Positions 10,495-21,512 of a stretch of 64,000 nt of DNA are shown here, one piece after another; the stretch's first letter is position 1; every line of letters begins with the position of its first letter. The DNA is from Melieria omissa (taxonomy: Eukaryota; Arthropoda; Insecta; Diptera; Ulidiidae), in contig CAXARI010000079.1 of NCBI GenBank assembly GCA_963971225.1, forward strand, positions 248,001 through 312,000, in the 5' to 3' direction. Position numbers and translations under genes: made by a program. Under the pieces are notes generated by a model. It saw only the letters and a program-made list of their open reading frames with translations. It was not told where the DNA came from and searched no databases.

Positions 10495-13400
10495 GAAAAA
10501 AATATAATGTTCCCATTTGTCATTGCCGAAAGGCCAACCAATCGCCAAAACAAAAACTACAACAACAAAAGCATCTAATTTTTTTTCATACATACAATTT
10601 CTTGAGGCAACAAAACAAAAATCCGCGCAGCCCCCACACGTGTTGATTCGTTGCTGTCACAACGACTGATTGAAAGAATGCACCTCTGATCTATATAACC
10701 AATCAAATGCTTGTGGAACCTAAGTACGCACAATCACTTTAATCAAAATGGCGTCAAAATTAAGCCAGAGTGACCACCTTTCACCAATTTGGTAAATAAA
10801 AAAAATATCCCACCGCCAGGATGATCGAAATTATGGCTGTTAAATCTCGACCCGTTAACGGATTTTAATAATATTATGCCTTATTATATAGCTACACTCG
10901 TATGCTTTCTATAATGGTATCAACCATCCTTCTATACCACAAGGTTCGAAAGCAAATCGATTTGGAACGGTGACTTTGAAAAAATTGCTACTTGGGTGCA
11001 ACCACTAAAATGCTTGTCAACACCAAATGCATAAGTGCATATTAATAATTGACCGCTTAAAATTTAGCCAGAGTCTTATGCTTTCTATATTGGTCCCTAA
11101 CTTTTCATTATCCTTCAGGAATAATGAGCATATCGATGCGCAAGGATAACATTGAAAAACTGCCTATTACAAAATACACACTCACCACTAAAGTGCTTAT
11201 AGATTCCAAACGGTATGGGTTACGTTAATAAAAAACCCCTTAAAATGTAGCTAGAGATTGCAGCTTTATCAAATTAAATCTATAATTTGATTACTATTAG
11301 GCAATCATGAACAGATCGATGCGCAAGAGTGACATTAAATGGCTGCCTATTGCAAAATCGATAAAATGCTTGTAAAATATGATGATTCTAGGTTTATAGA
11401 AAAAATAATAACCTTAAAACCTAGCTGGAGTTTTGAGCTTTCATAAATGGGGTCAATCTTCTCGCTATCTCAAATAATGCAGGAGAATTTCGTTGTGGCA
11501 AAATGATATCGACCACATGATACATCTATATCAGGGTTGCCCAAATTCTTCTTATGGAAAAGCAAAAACCAATACATGTAAAGTTGCCCAAAAAAATGCA
11601 AACAAATTATTTAATTAATTGAATTAGTTGAAAGCACATTGTGCATTTCGCTTGACCCTTAAAATTATAAGTGAAAAAAATATAATGTTCCCATTTGTCA
11701 TTGCCGAAAGGCCAACCAATCGCCAACACAAAAAAGCATACACACAAAAACTACAACAACAAAAGCATCTAATTTTTTTTCATACACCTAATTTCTTTTC
11801 TCCCACACGTGTTGCTTCGTTGCTGTCACAACAACGACTGATTGAAAGAGTGCACCTCTGATCTATATAACCAATCAAATGCTTGTGGAACCTAAGTACG
11901 CACAATCACTTTAATCAAGATGGCGTCAAAATTAAGCCAGAGTGACCACCTTTCACTAATTTGGTAAATGCCAAAAATATCACACTGGCAGCATGATCGA
12001 AATTATGGCTGTTAAATCTCGACCCGTTAACGGATTTTAATAATATTATGCCTTATTATTTAGCTACACTCGTATGCTTTCTATAATGGTATCAACCATC
12101 CTTCTATACCCCAAAGTTCGAAAGCAAATCGATTTGGAACGGTGACTTTGAAAAAATTGTTACTTGGGTGCAACCACTAAAATGCTTGTCAACACCAAAT
12201 GCATAAGTGCAAATTAATAACTGACCCCTTAAAATTTAGCCATAGTCTTATGCTTTCTATATTGGTCCCTAACTTTTCATTTTCCTTCAGGAATAATGAG
12301 CATATCGATGCGCAAGGATAACATTGAAAAACTGCCTATTACAAAATACACACTCACCACTAAAGTGCTTATAGATTCCAAACGGTATGGGTTACGTTAA
12401 TAAAAAACCCCTTAAAATGTAGCTAGAGATTGCAGCTTTATCAAATTAAATCAATAATTTGATTACTATTCGGCAATCATGAACACATCGATGCGCAAGA
12501 GTGACATTAAATGGCTGCCTACTGCAAAATCGATAAAATGCTTGTAAAATATGATGATTCTAGGTTTATAGAAAAAATAATAACCTTAAAACCTAGCTGG
12601 AGTTTTGAGCTTTCATAAATGGGGTCAATCTTCTCGCTATCTCAAATAATGCAGGAGAATTTCGTTGTGGAAAAGTGATATCGACCACATGATACATCTA
12701 TATCAGGGGTGCCCAAAATCTTCTTATGGAAAAGCAAAAACCAATACATGTAAAGTTGCCCAAAAAAATGCAAACAACTTATTTAATTAATTGAATTAGT
12801 TGAAAGCACATTGTGCATTTCGCTTGACCCTTAAAAATATAAGTGAAAAAAATATAATGTTCCCATTTGTCATTGCCGAAAGGCCAACCAATCGCCAAAA
12901 CAAACACTACAACAACAAAAGCATCTAATTTTTTTTCATACATAGAATTTCTTGAGGCAACAAAACAAAAATCCGCGCAGCCCCCACACGTGTTGCTTCG
13001 TTGCTGTCACAACAACGACTGATTGAAAGAATGCACCTCTGATCTATATAACCAATCAAATGCTTGTGGAACCTAAGTACGCACAATCACTTTAATCAAA
13101 ATGGCGACAAAATTAAGCCAGAGTGACCAGCTTTCACCAATTTGGTAAATAAAAAAAATATCCCACTGGCAGCATGATCGAAATTATGGCTGTTAAATCT
13201 CGACCCGTTAACGGATTTTAATAATATTATGGCTTATTATTTAGCTAGACTCGTTTGCTTTCTATAATGGTATCAATCATCCTTCTATACCCCAAGGTTC
13301 GAAGGCAAATCGATTTGGAACGGTGACTTTGAAAAAATTGCTACTTGGGTGCAACCACTAAAATGCTTGTCAACACCAAATGCATAAGTGCATATTAATA

Positions 13401-14880
13401 ATTGACCCCTTAAAATTTTGCCAGAGTCTCATGCTTTCTATATTGGTCCCTAACTTTTCATTATCCTTCAGGAATAATGAGCATATCGATGCGCAAGGAT
13501 AACATTGAAAAACTGCCTATTACAAAATACACACTCACCACTAAAGTGCTTATAGATTCCAAACGGTATGGGTTACGTTAATAAAAAACCCCTTAAAATT
13601 TAGCTAGAGATTGCAGCTTTATCAAATTGAATCAATAAATTGAGTACTATTCGGCAATCAGGAACAGATCGATGCGCAAGAGTGACATTAAATGGCTGCC
13701 TACTGCAAAATCGATAAAATGCTTGTAAAATATGATAATTCTAGGTTTATAGAAAAAATAAAAAATAATAACATTGAAAAACTGCCTATTACAAAATACA
13801 CACTCACCACTAAAGTGCTTATATATTCCAAACGGTATGGGTTACGTTAATAAAAAACCCCTTAAAATGTAGCTAGAGATTGCAGCTTTATCAAATTAAA
13901 TCAATAATTTGATTACTATTCGGCAATCATGAACACATCGATGCGCAAGAGTGACATTAAATGGCTGCCTACTGCAAAATCGATAAAATGCTTGTAAAAT
14001 ATGATGATTCTAGGTTGATAGAAAAAATAATAACCTTAAAACCTAGCTGGAGTTTTGAGCTTTCATAAATGGGGTCAATCTTCTCGCTATCTTAAATAAT
14101 GCAGGAGAATTTCGTTGTGGCAAAATGATATCGACCACATGATACATCTATATCAGGGGTGCCCAAATTCTTCTTATGGAAAAGCAAAAACCAATACATG
14201 AAAGTTGCCCAAAAAAATGCAAACAAATTATTTAATTAATTGAATTAGTTGAAAGCACATTGTGCATTTCGCTTGACCCTTATAATTATAAGTGAAAAAA
14301 ATATAATGTTCCCATTTGTCATTGCCGAAAGGCCAACCAATCGCCAACACAAAAAAGCATACACACAAAAACTACAACAACAAAAGCATCTCATTTTTTT
14401 TCATACATCCAATTTCTTTTCTCCCACACGTGTTGCTTCGTTGCTGTCACAACAACGACTGATTGAAAGAATGCACCTCTGATCTATATAACCAATTAAA
14501 CGCTTGTGAAACCTAAGTACGAACAATCGCTTTAATCAAAATGGCGTCAAAATTAAGCCAGAGTGACCACCTTTCACTAATTTGGTAAATGCCAAAAATA
14601 TCACACTGGCAGCATGATCGAAATTATGGCTGTTAAATCTCGACCCGTTAACGGATTTTAATAATATTATGCCTTATTATTTAGCTACACTCGTATGCTT
14701 TCTATAATGGTATCAACCATCCTTCTATACCCCAAATTTCGAAAGCAAATCGATTTGGAACGGTGACTTTGAAAAAATTGTTACTTGGGTGCAACCACTA
14801 AAATGCTTGTCAACACCAAATGCATAAGTGCAAATTAATAACTGACCCCTTAAAATTTAGCCATAGTCTTATGCTTTTTA
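10495..14880 (+). repeat. Higher-order repeat A, copy 1 (period ~4970 bp)
   Basis: Monomers at 10889, 12061, 13242 and 14682 have spacings 1178 (from 9711), 1172, 1181 and 1440, and the same series recurs exactly 4970 bp later. Diagnostic variants are shared at that offset: tgttgattcg with a 3-bp-shorter caacgactg (10641/15611), the shortened atttcttttctccc block (about 11795/16765), and a junction where a monomer jumps back ~259 bp (13758/18726). Boundaries are approximate because flanking monomers are also similar. Confidence 0.85.
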
Positions 14881-15464
14881 TATTGGTCCCTAACTTTTCA
14901 TTTTCCTTCAGGAATAATGAGCATATCGATGCGCAAGGATAACATTGAAAAACTGCCTATTACAAAATACACACTCACCACTAAAGTGGTTATATATTCC
15001 AAACGGTATGGGTTACGTTAATAAAAAACCCCTTAAAATGTAGCTAGAGATTGCAGCTTTATCAAATTAAATCAATAATTTGATTACTATTCGGCAATAT
15101 GAACACATCGATGCGCAAGAGTGACATTAAATGGCTGCCTACTGCAAAATCGATAAAATGCTTGTAAAATATGATGATTCTAGGTTTATAGAAAAAATAA
15201 TAACCTTAAAACCTAGCTGGAGTTTTGAGCTTTCATAAATGGGGTCAATCTTCTCGCTATCTCAAATAATGCAGGAGAATTTCGTTGTGGAAAAGTGATA
15301 TCGACCACATGATACATCTATATCAGGGGTGCCCAAAATCTTCTTATGGAAAAGCAAAAACCAATACATGTAAAGTTGCCCAAAAAAATGCAAACAACTT
15401 ATTTAATTAATTGAATTAGTTGAAAGCACATTGTGCATTTCGCTTGACCCTTAAAAATATAAGT

Positions 15465-18400
15465 GAAAAAAATATAATGTTCCCATTTGTCATTGCCGAA
15501 AGGCCAACCAATCGCCAAAACAAAAACTACAACAACAAAAGCATCTAATTTTTTTTCATACATACAATTTCTTGAGGCAACAAAACAAAAATCCGCGCAG
15601 CCCCCACACGTGTTGATTCGTTGCTGTCACAACGACTGATTGAAAGAATGCACCTCTGATCTATATAACCAATCAAATGCTTGTGGAACCTAAGTACGCA
15701 CAATCACTTTAATCAAAATGGCGTCAAAATTAAGCCAGAGTGACCACCTTTCACCAATTTGGTAAATAAAAAAAATATCCCACCGCCAGGATGATCGAAA
15801 TTATGGCTGTTAAATCTCGACCCGTTAACGGATTTTAATAATATTATGCCTTATTATATAGCTACACTCGTATGCTTTCTATAATGGTATCAACCATCCT
15901 TCTATACCACAAGGTTCGAAAGCAAATCGATTTGGAACGGTGACTTTGAAAAAATTGCTACTTGGGTGCAACCACTAAAATGCTTGTCAACACCAAATGC
16001 ATAAGTGCATATTAATAATTGACCGCTTAAAATTTAGCCAGAGTCTTATGCTTTCTATATTGGTCCCTAACTTTTCATTATCCTTCAGGAATAATGAGCA
16101 TATCGATGCGCAAGGATAACATTGAAAAACTGCCTATTACAAAATACACACTCACCACTAAAGTGCTTATAGATTCCAAACGGTATGGGTTACGTTAATA
16201 AAAAACTCCTTAAAATGTAGCTAGAGATTGCAGCTTTATCAAATTAAATCTATAATTTGATTACTATTAGGCAATCATGAACAGATCGATGCGCAAGAGT
16301 GACATTAAATGGCTGCCTATTGCAAAATCGATAAAATGCTTGTAAAATATGATGATTCTAGGTTTATAGAAAAAATAATAACCTTAAAACCTAGCTGGAG
16401 TTTTGAGCTTTCATAAATGGGGTCAATCTTCTCGCTATCTCAAATAATGCAGGAGAATTTCGTTGTGGCAAAATGATATCGACCACATGATACATCTATA
16501 TCAGGGGTGCCCAAATTCTTCTTATGGAAAAGCAAAAACCAATACATGTAAAGTTGCCCAAAAAAATGCAAACAAATTATTTAATTAATTGAATTAGTTG
16601 AAAGCACATTGTGCATTTCGCTTGACCCTTAAAATTATAAGTGAAAAAAATATAATGTTCCCATTTGTCATTGCCGAAAGGCCAACCAATCGCCAACACA
16701 AAAAAGCATACACACAAAAACTACAACAACAAAAGCATCTAATTTTTTTTCATACACCTAATTTCTTTTCTCCCACACGTGTTGCTTCGTTGCTGTCACA
16801 ACAACGACTGATTGAAAGAGTGCACCTCTGATCTATATAACCAATCAAATGCTTGTGGAACCTAAGTACGCACAATCACTTTAATCAAGATGGCGTCAAA
16901 ATTAAGCCAGAGTGACCACCTTTCACTAATTTGGTAAATGCCAAAAATATCACACTGGCAGCATGATCGAAATTATGGCTGTTAAATCTCGACCCGTTAA
17001 CGGATTTTAATAATATTATGCCTTATTATTTAGCTACACTCGTATGCTTTCTATAATGGTATCAACCATCCTTCTATACCCCAAAGTTCGAAAGCAAATC
17101 GATTTGGAACGGTGACTTCGAAAAAATTGTTACTTGGGTGCAACCACTAAAATGCTTGTCAACACCAAATGCATAAGTGCAAATTAACAACTGACCCCTT
17201 AAAATTTAGCCATAGTCTTATGCTTTCTATATTGGTCCCTAACTTTTCATTTTCCTTCAGGAATAATGAGCATATCGATGCGCAAGGATAACATTGAAAA
17301 ACTGCCTATTACAAAATACACACTCACCACTAAAGTGCTTATATATTCCAAACGGTATGGGTTACGTTAATAAAAAACCCCTTAAAATGTAGCTAGAGAT
17401 TGCAGCTTTATCAAATTAAATCAATAATTTGATTACTATTCGGCAATCATGAACACATCGATGCGCAAGAGTGACATTAAATGGCTGCCTACTGCAAAAT
17501 CGATAAAATGCTTGTAAAATATGATGATTCTAGGTTTATAGAAAAAATAATAACCTTAAAACCTAGCTGGAGTTTTGAGCTTTCATAAATGGGGTCAATC
17601 TTCTCGCTATCTCAAATAATGCAGGAGAATTTCGTTGTGGAAAAGTGATATCGACCACATGATACATCTATATCAGGGGTGCCCAAAATCTTCTTATGGA
17701 AAAGCAAAAACCAATACATGTAAAGTTGCCCAAAAAAATGCAAACAACTTATTTAATTAATTGAATTAGTTGAAAGCACATTGTGCATTTCGCTTGACCC
17801 TTAAAAATATAAGTGAAAAAAATATAATGTTCCCATTTGTCATTGCCGAAAGGCCAACCAATCGCCAAAACAAACACTACAACAACAAAAGCATCTAATT
17901 TTTTTTCATACATAGAATTTCTTGAGGCAACAAAACCAAAATCCGCGCAGCCCCCACACGTGTTGCTTCGTTGCTGTCACAACAACGACTGATTGAAAGA
18001 ATGCACCTCTGATCTATATAACCAATCAAATGCTTGTGGAACCTAAGTACGCACAATCACTTTAATCAAAATGGCGTCAAAATTAAGCCAGAGTGACCAG
18101 CTTTCACCAATTTGGTAAATAAAAAAAATATCCCACTGGCAGCATGATCGAAATTATGGCTGTTAAATCTCGACCCGTTAACGGATTTTAATAATATTAT
18201 GGCTTATTATTTAGCTAGACTCGTTTGCTTTCTATAATGGTATCAATCATCCTTCTATACCCCAAGGTTCGAAGGCAAATCGATTTGGAACGGTGACTTT
18301 GAAAAAATTGCTACTTGGGTGCAACCACTAAAATGCTTGTCAACACCAAATGCATAAGTGCATATTAATAATTGACCCCTTAAAATTTTGCCAGAGTCTT

Positions 18401-19846
18401 ATGCTTTCTATATTGGTCCCTAACTTTTCATTATCCTTCAGGAATAATGAGCATATCGATGCGCAAGGATAACATTGAAAACTGCCTATTACAAAATACA
18501 CACTCACCACTAAAGTGCTTATAGATTCCAAACGGTATGGGTTACGTTAATAAAAAACCCCTTAAAATTTAGCTAGAGATTGCAGCTTTATCAAATTGAA
18601 TCAATAAATTGAGTACTATTCGGCAATCAGGAACAGATCGATGCGCAAGAGTGACATTAAATGGCTGCCTACTGCAAAATCGATAAAATGCTTGTAAAAT
18701 ATGATAATTCTAGGTTTATAGAAAAAATAAAAAATAATAACATTGAAAAACTGCCTATTACAAAATACACACTCACCACTAAAGTGGTTATATATTCCAA
18801 ACGGTATGGGTTACGTTAATAAAAAACCCCTTAAAATGTAGCTAGAGATTGCAGCTTTATCAAATTAAATCAATAATTTGATTACTATTCGGCAATCATG
18901 AACACATCGATGCGCAAGAGTGACATTAAATGGCTGCCTACTGCAAAATCGATAAAATGCTTGTAAAATATGATGATTCTAGGTTGATAGAAAAAATAAT
19001 AACCTTAAAACCTAGCTGGAGTTTTGAGCTTTCATAAATGGGGTCAATCTTCTCGCTATCTTAAATAATGCAGGAGAATTTCGTTGTGGCAAAATGATAT
19101 CGACCACATGATACATCTATATCAGGGGTGCCCAAATTCTTCTTATGGAAAAGCAAAAACCAATACATGAAAGTTGCCCAAAAAAATGCAAACAAATTAT
19201 TTAATTAATTGAATTAGTTGAAAGCACATTGTGCATTTCGCTTGACCCTTATAATTATAAGTGAAAAAAATATAATGTTCCCATTTGTCATTGCCGAAAG
19301 GCCAACCAATCGCCAACACAAAAAAGCATACACACAAAAACTACAACAACAAAAGCATCTCATTTTTTTTCATACATCCAATTTCTTTTCTCCCACACGT
19401 GTTGCTTCGTTGCTGTCACAACAACGACTGATTGAAAGAATGCACCTCTGATCTATATAACCAATTAAACGCTTGTGAAACCTAAGTACGAACAATCGCT
19501 TTAATCAAAATGGCGTCAAAATTAAGCCAGAGTGACCACCTTTCACTAATTTGGTAAATGCCAAAAATATCACACTGGCAGCATGATCGAAATTATGGCT
19601 GTTAAATCTCGACCCGTTAACGGATTTTAATAATATTATGCCTTATTATTTAGCTAGATTCGTTTGCTTTCTATAATGGTATCAACCATCCTTCTATACC
19701 CCAAATTTCGAAAGCAAATCGATTTGGAACGGTGACTTTGAAAAAATTGCTACTTGGGTGCAACCACTAAAATGCTTGTCAACACCAAATGCATAAGTGC
19801 AAGGTAATAATTGACCCCTTAAAATTTAGCCATAGTCTTATGCTTT
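15465..19846 (+). repeat. Higher-order repeat A, copy 2, cut by the gypsy insertion
   Basis: Monomers at 15859, 17031, 18212 and 19651 mirror copy 1 at an offset of 4969-4970 bp. The block is interrupted at 19846/19847 by the gypsy element, which has no counterpart in copy 1, so that insertion came later. Near 19651-19810 a few bases match other monomer types instead, so the duplication ends close by. Confidence 0.85.
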
Positions 19847-19964
19847 TGTGGCGGCACATACTGTACCGCTCGACATATCAGCAACGGTACCAGCGTGGCA
19901 CATGTCACGTCGGTGCCAGCGTGGCGGATGGCATGCAACGACGTAACGGACCGCAGCTGTGCTA

Positions 19965-20305
19965 CGACGACAGCGTAGCGGTCTACGACGACGACAGCAT
20001 AGCGGTTCACGGCAGCGACGACATAGCGGACCGCAGCTGTGCCACGACGACAGCATAGCGGTCCACGGCAGCGACAGCATAGCGGTTCACGGCAGCGACA
20101 GCGTAGCGGGCCGCAGCTGTGCCACGACGACAGCATAGCGGTCCACGGCAGCGACAGCATAGCGGTTCACGGCAGCGACGACATAGCGGGCCGCAGCTGT
20201 GCCACGACGACAGCATAGCGGTCCACGGCAGCGACAGCATAGCGGTTCACGGCAGCGACGACATAGCGGGCCGCAGCTGTGCCACGACGACAGCAACGGC
20301 ATAGC
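19965..20305 (+). repeat. ~80-bp repeat array in U3 of the 5' LTR
   Basis: GC-rich sequence in which ccgcagctgtg recurs about every 80 bp (near 19952, 20031, 20111, 20191 and 20271), each unit made of shorter cagcatagcggtccacggca-type subrepeats. It lies directly upstream of the TATA box, so copy number could affect promoter output. The frames of 60-113 codons read through it on both strands are repeat artefacts. Confidence 0.85.
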
Positions 20306-20339
20306 GGACCGGCAGAACGGACCACGGCCGGCTCGCTGC

Positions 20340-20347
20340 TATAAAAG
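20340..20347 (+). promoter_or_regulatory. TATA box of the gypsy 5' LTR
   Basis: TATAAAAG, with initiator-like atcatcagtcaatcg about 25-35 nt downstream. This is the expected place for the element's RNA polymerase II promoter. Confidence 0.75.
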
Positions 20348-20440
20348 AAGCGGTCCTGACACCAGCAATCATCAGTCAATCGAGCAGTCAGTCACCGTCA
20401 GGACGCGACACCGGCGGCAGTCGCATTGTTAAAATTTTTA

Positions 20441-20446
20441 AATAAA
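20441..20446 (+). terminator. AATAAA polyadenylation signal in the 5' LTR
   Basis: AATAAA in tttaaataaaaagttgtg about 100 nt after the TATA box. The same hexamer at the matching place in the 3' LTR would end the genomic RNA. Confidence 0.6.
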
Positions 20447-20513
20447 AAGTTGTGATTAAAAGTGCAGTGCGTTTCATTTAAAAGTGCTGGTGGACACTAA
20501 ATCCACCAAAGAT

Positions 20514-20528
20514 TGGTGACCCCGACGA
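20514..20528 (+). promoter_or_regulatory. Primer-binding site, tRNA-Trp type (gypsy element)
   Basis: TGGTGACCCCGACG follows the LTR within 3-5 nt and is complementary to the 3' end of tRNA-Trp. It is the same primer as in the unrelated BEL element at 2712-2729. Confidence 0.8.
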
Positions 20529-20606
20529 CTACACGCACCCGATAACAACAAACTCTTGACGTCAGTACAACGCCTTTTCTGAGAACCGATTCACACGATA
20601 GCTCCA

Positions 20607-21512
20607 ATGACCAGCGACGAGGAAGACACAGCGATGCTGGACATCTCGCAGACCCGGGCCAACTCGACGGTGCGACCCAATGATGCACCAGCCCGCATGG
20701 ACGCCATCGAGCACGGCAAAGTCAAGTTACCTGACTTTGCGGAAGAGCACACCGACCTCTGGTTTTGGCAGGTCGAGGCAGCATTTGAAGCAGCGGGCAT
20801 CACATCCGATAAGAAAAAGTATTGCACCATCATCGGACAGCTGCCCACACGGGTAATGTATAAGCTGGCAGACCTGCGCTTCACGCCTCCAGTAAAAAAC
20901 GAAATGTACGACACGCTCAAAACACGCATCATCAACGAATTTGCTGACAGCACGCAAACTAAAATCACCAAACTGCTTGGCGCATTATTGCTTGGTGACC
21001 GAAAATCATCGCAGTTGTTGGCCGAAATGCGTTCCAAAGCAGCAGCGACGCCGGTGACCGAGGAGCTACTCAAGCAGCTATGGCTGCGCAATCTCCCTGG
21101 ACAAGTTCGCGCGATTTTATCTGCTGACGAGCACATCACGCTTATCAACGCAGCAACGATGGCCGATCGCATCATGGAGGGCACCAGGACCAGCTCTGTC
21201 CACGTAAACACGATCCAGCCGGGTCCCAACAACCCTGCAACCGAAGCCGCACCGCCTAGCTCCATCGCGGACAACTTCGATCAACTACGCCGCCAAATCG
21301 ATGAAATAACGCATCAACTACATGACATGCGTTCATCTCGTCACAACACTCGCAGTCGCAGTTCCACACCAGTACGTTCGGCCTCTCCAGCTCCGAAGCA
21401 ATACGACAACTGCTGGTATCACTACAAATTCGGAGCGGACGCGCGTAAGTGCCGACAGCCGTGTAAGTTTGGCCATGTCGAACGCGCTGGATCAACGAAT
21501 TCAAAAAACTAA
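20607..21512 (+). CDS. gag: Gag structural protein of the CsRn1-like gypsy element
   Basis: A 301-residue frame beginning 96 nt after the LTR. Gag forms the cytoplasmic virus-like particle that packages the element's RNA. The middle (about residues 35-200) has the pattern of retrotransposon capsid, with [13 protein letters not shown] and [18 protein letters not shown]. The C-terminus carries C-W-Y-H...C-R-Q-P-C at residues 269-286, the C-H-C-C motif typical of CsRn1-group Gag, in place of CCHC. The frame ends in A AAA AAC TAA, so the stop immediately follows a canonical -1 slippery heptamer through which pol is reached. The first in-frame ATG after the leader was chosen. Intact. Confidence 0.9.
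   Translation: MTSDEEDTAMLDISQTRANSTVRPNDAPARMDAIEHGKVKLPDFAEEHTDLWFWQVEAAFEAAGITSDKKKYCTIIGQLPTRVMYKLADLRFTPPVKNEMYDTLKTRIINEFADSTQTKITKLLGALLLGDRKSSQLLAEMRSKAAATPVTEELLKQLWLRNLPGQVRAILSADEHITLINAATMADRIMEGTRTSSVHVNTIQPGPNNPATEAAPPSSIADNFDQLRRQIDEITHQLHDMRSSRHNTRSRSSTPVRSASPAPKQYDNCWYHYKFGADARKCRQPCKFGHVERAGSTNSKN
21503..21509 (+). promoter_or_regulatory. -1 ribosomal frameshift site between gag and pol
   Basis: A AAA AAC in the gag frame fits the X XXY YYZ rule and is directly followed by the gag stop TAA (21510-21512). A -1 slip continues at CTA (21509) into the open pol frame. The pol frame is closed upstream by a TAA near 21461, so the window for shifting is about 45 nt. I did not establish a downstream pseudoknot. 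Confidence 0.8.

Larger units (their letters stand above)
19847..20510 (+). repeat. 5' LTR of the gypsy element (664 bp)
   Basis: Begins tgtggcggcacatactg and ends aaatccaccaaa, after which the two LTRs diverge (gattgg here, ctttct at the 3' LTR). U3 holds an ~80-bp repeat array, then TATAAAAG and AATAAA. It is 160 bp longer than the 3' LTR because it has two more 80-bp copies. The exact 3' end is ambiguous by 2 nt: CCACCA would give TG...CA ends, but the CTTT target duplication fits CCACCAAA. Confidence 0.9.

Noticed and set aside
19819..20302. Cysteine/arginine-rich frames of 60-150 codons on both strands of the gypsy LTRs (also 24492-24953)
   Set aside because: They are translations of the GC-rich 80-bp U3 repeat array and overlap on both strands; no independent coding evidence.
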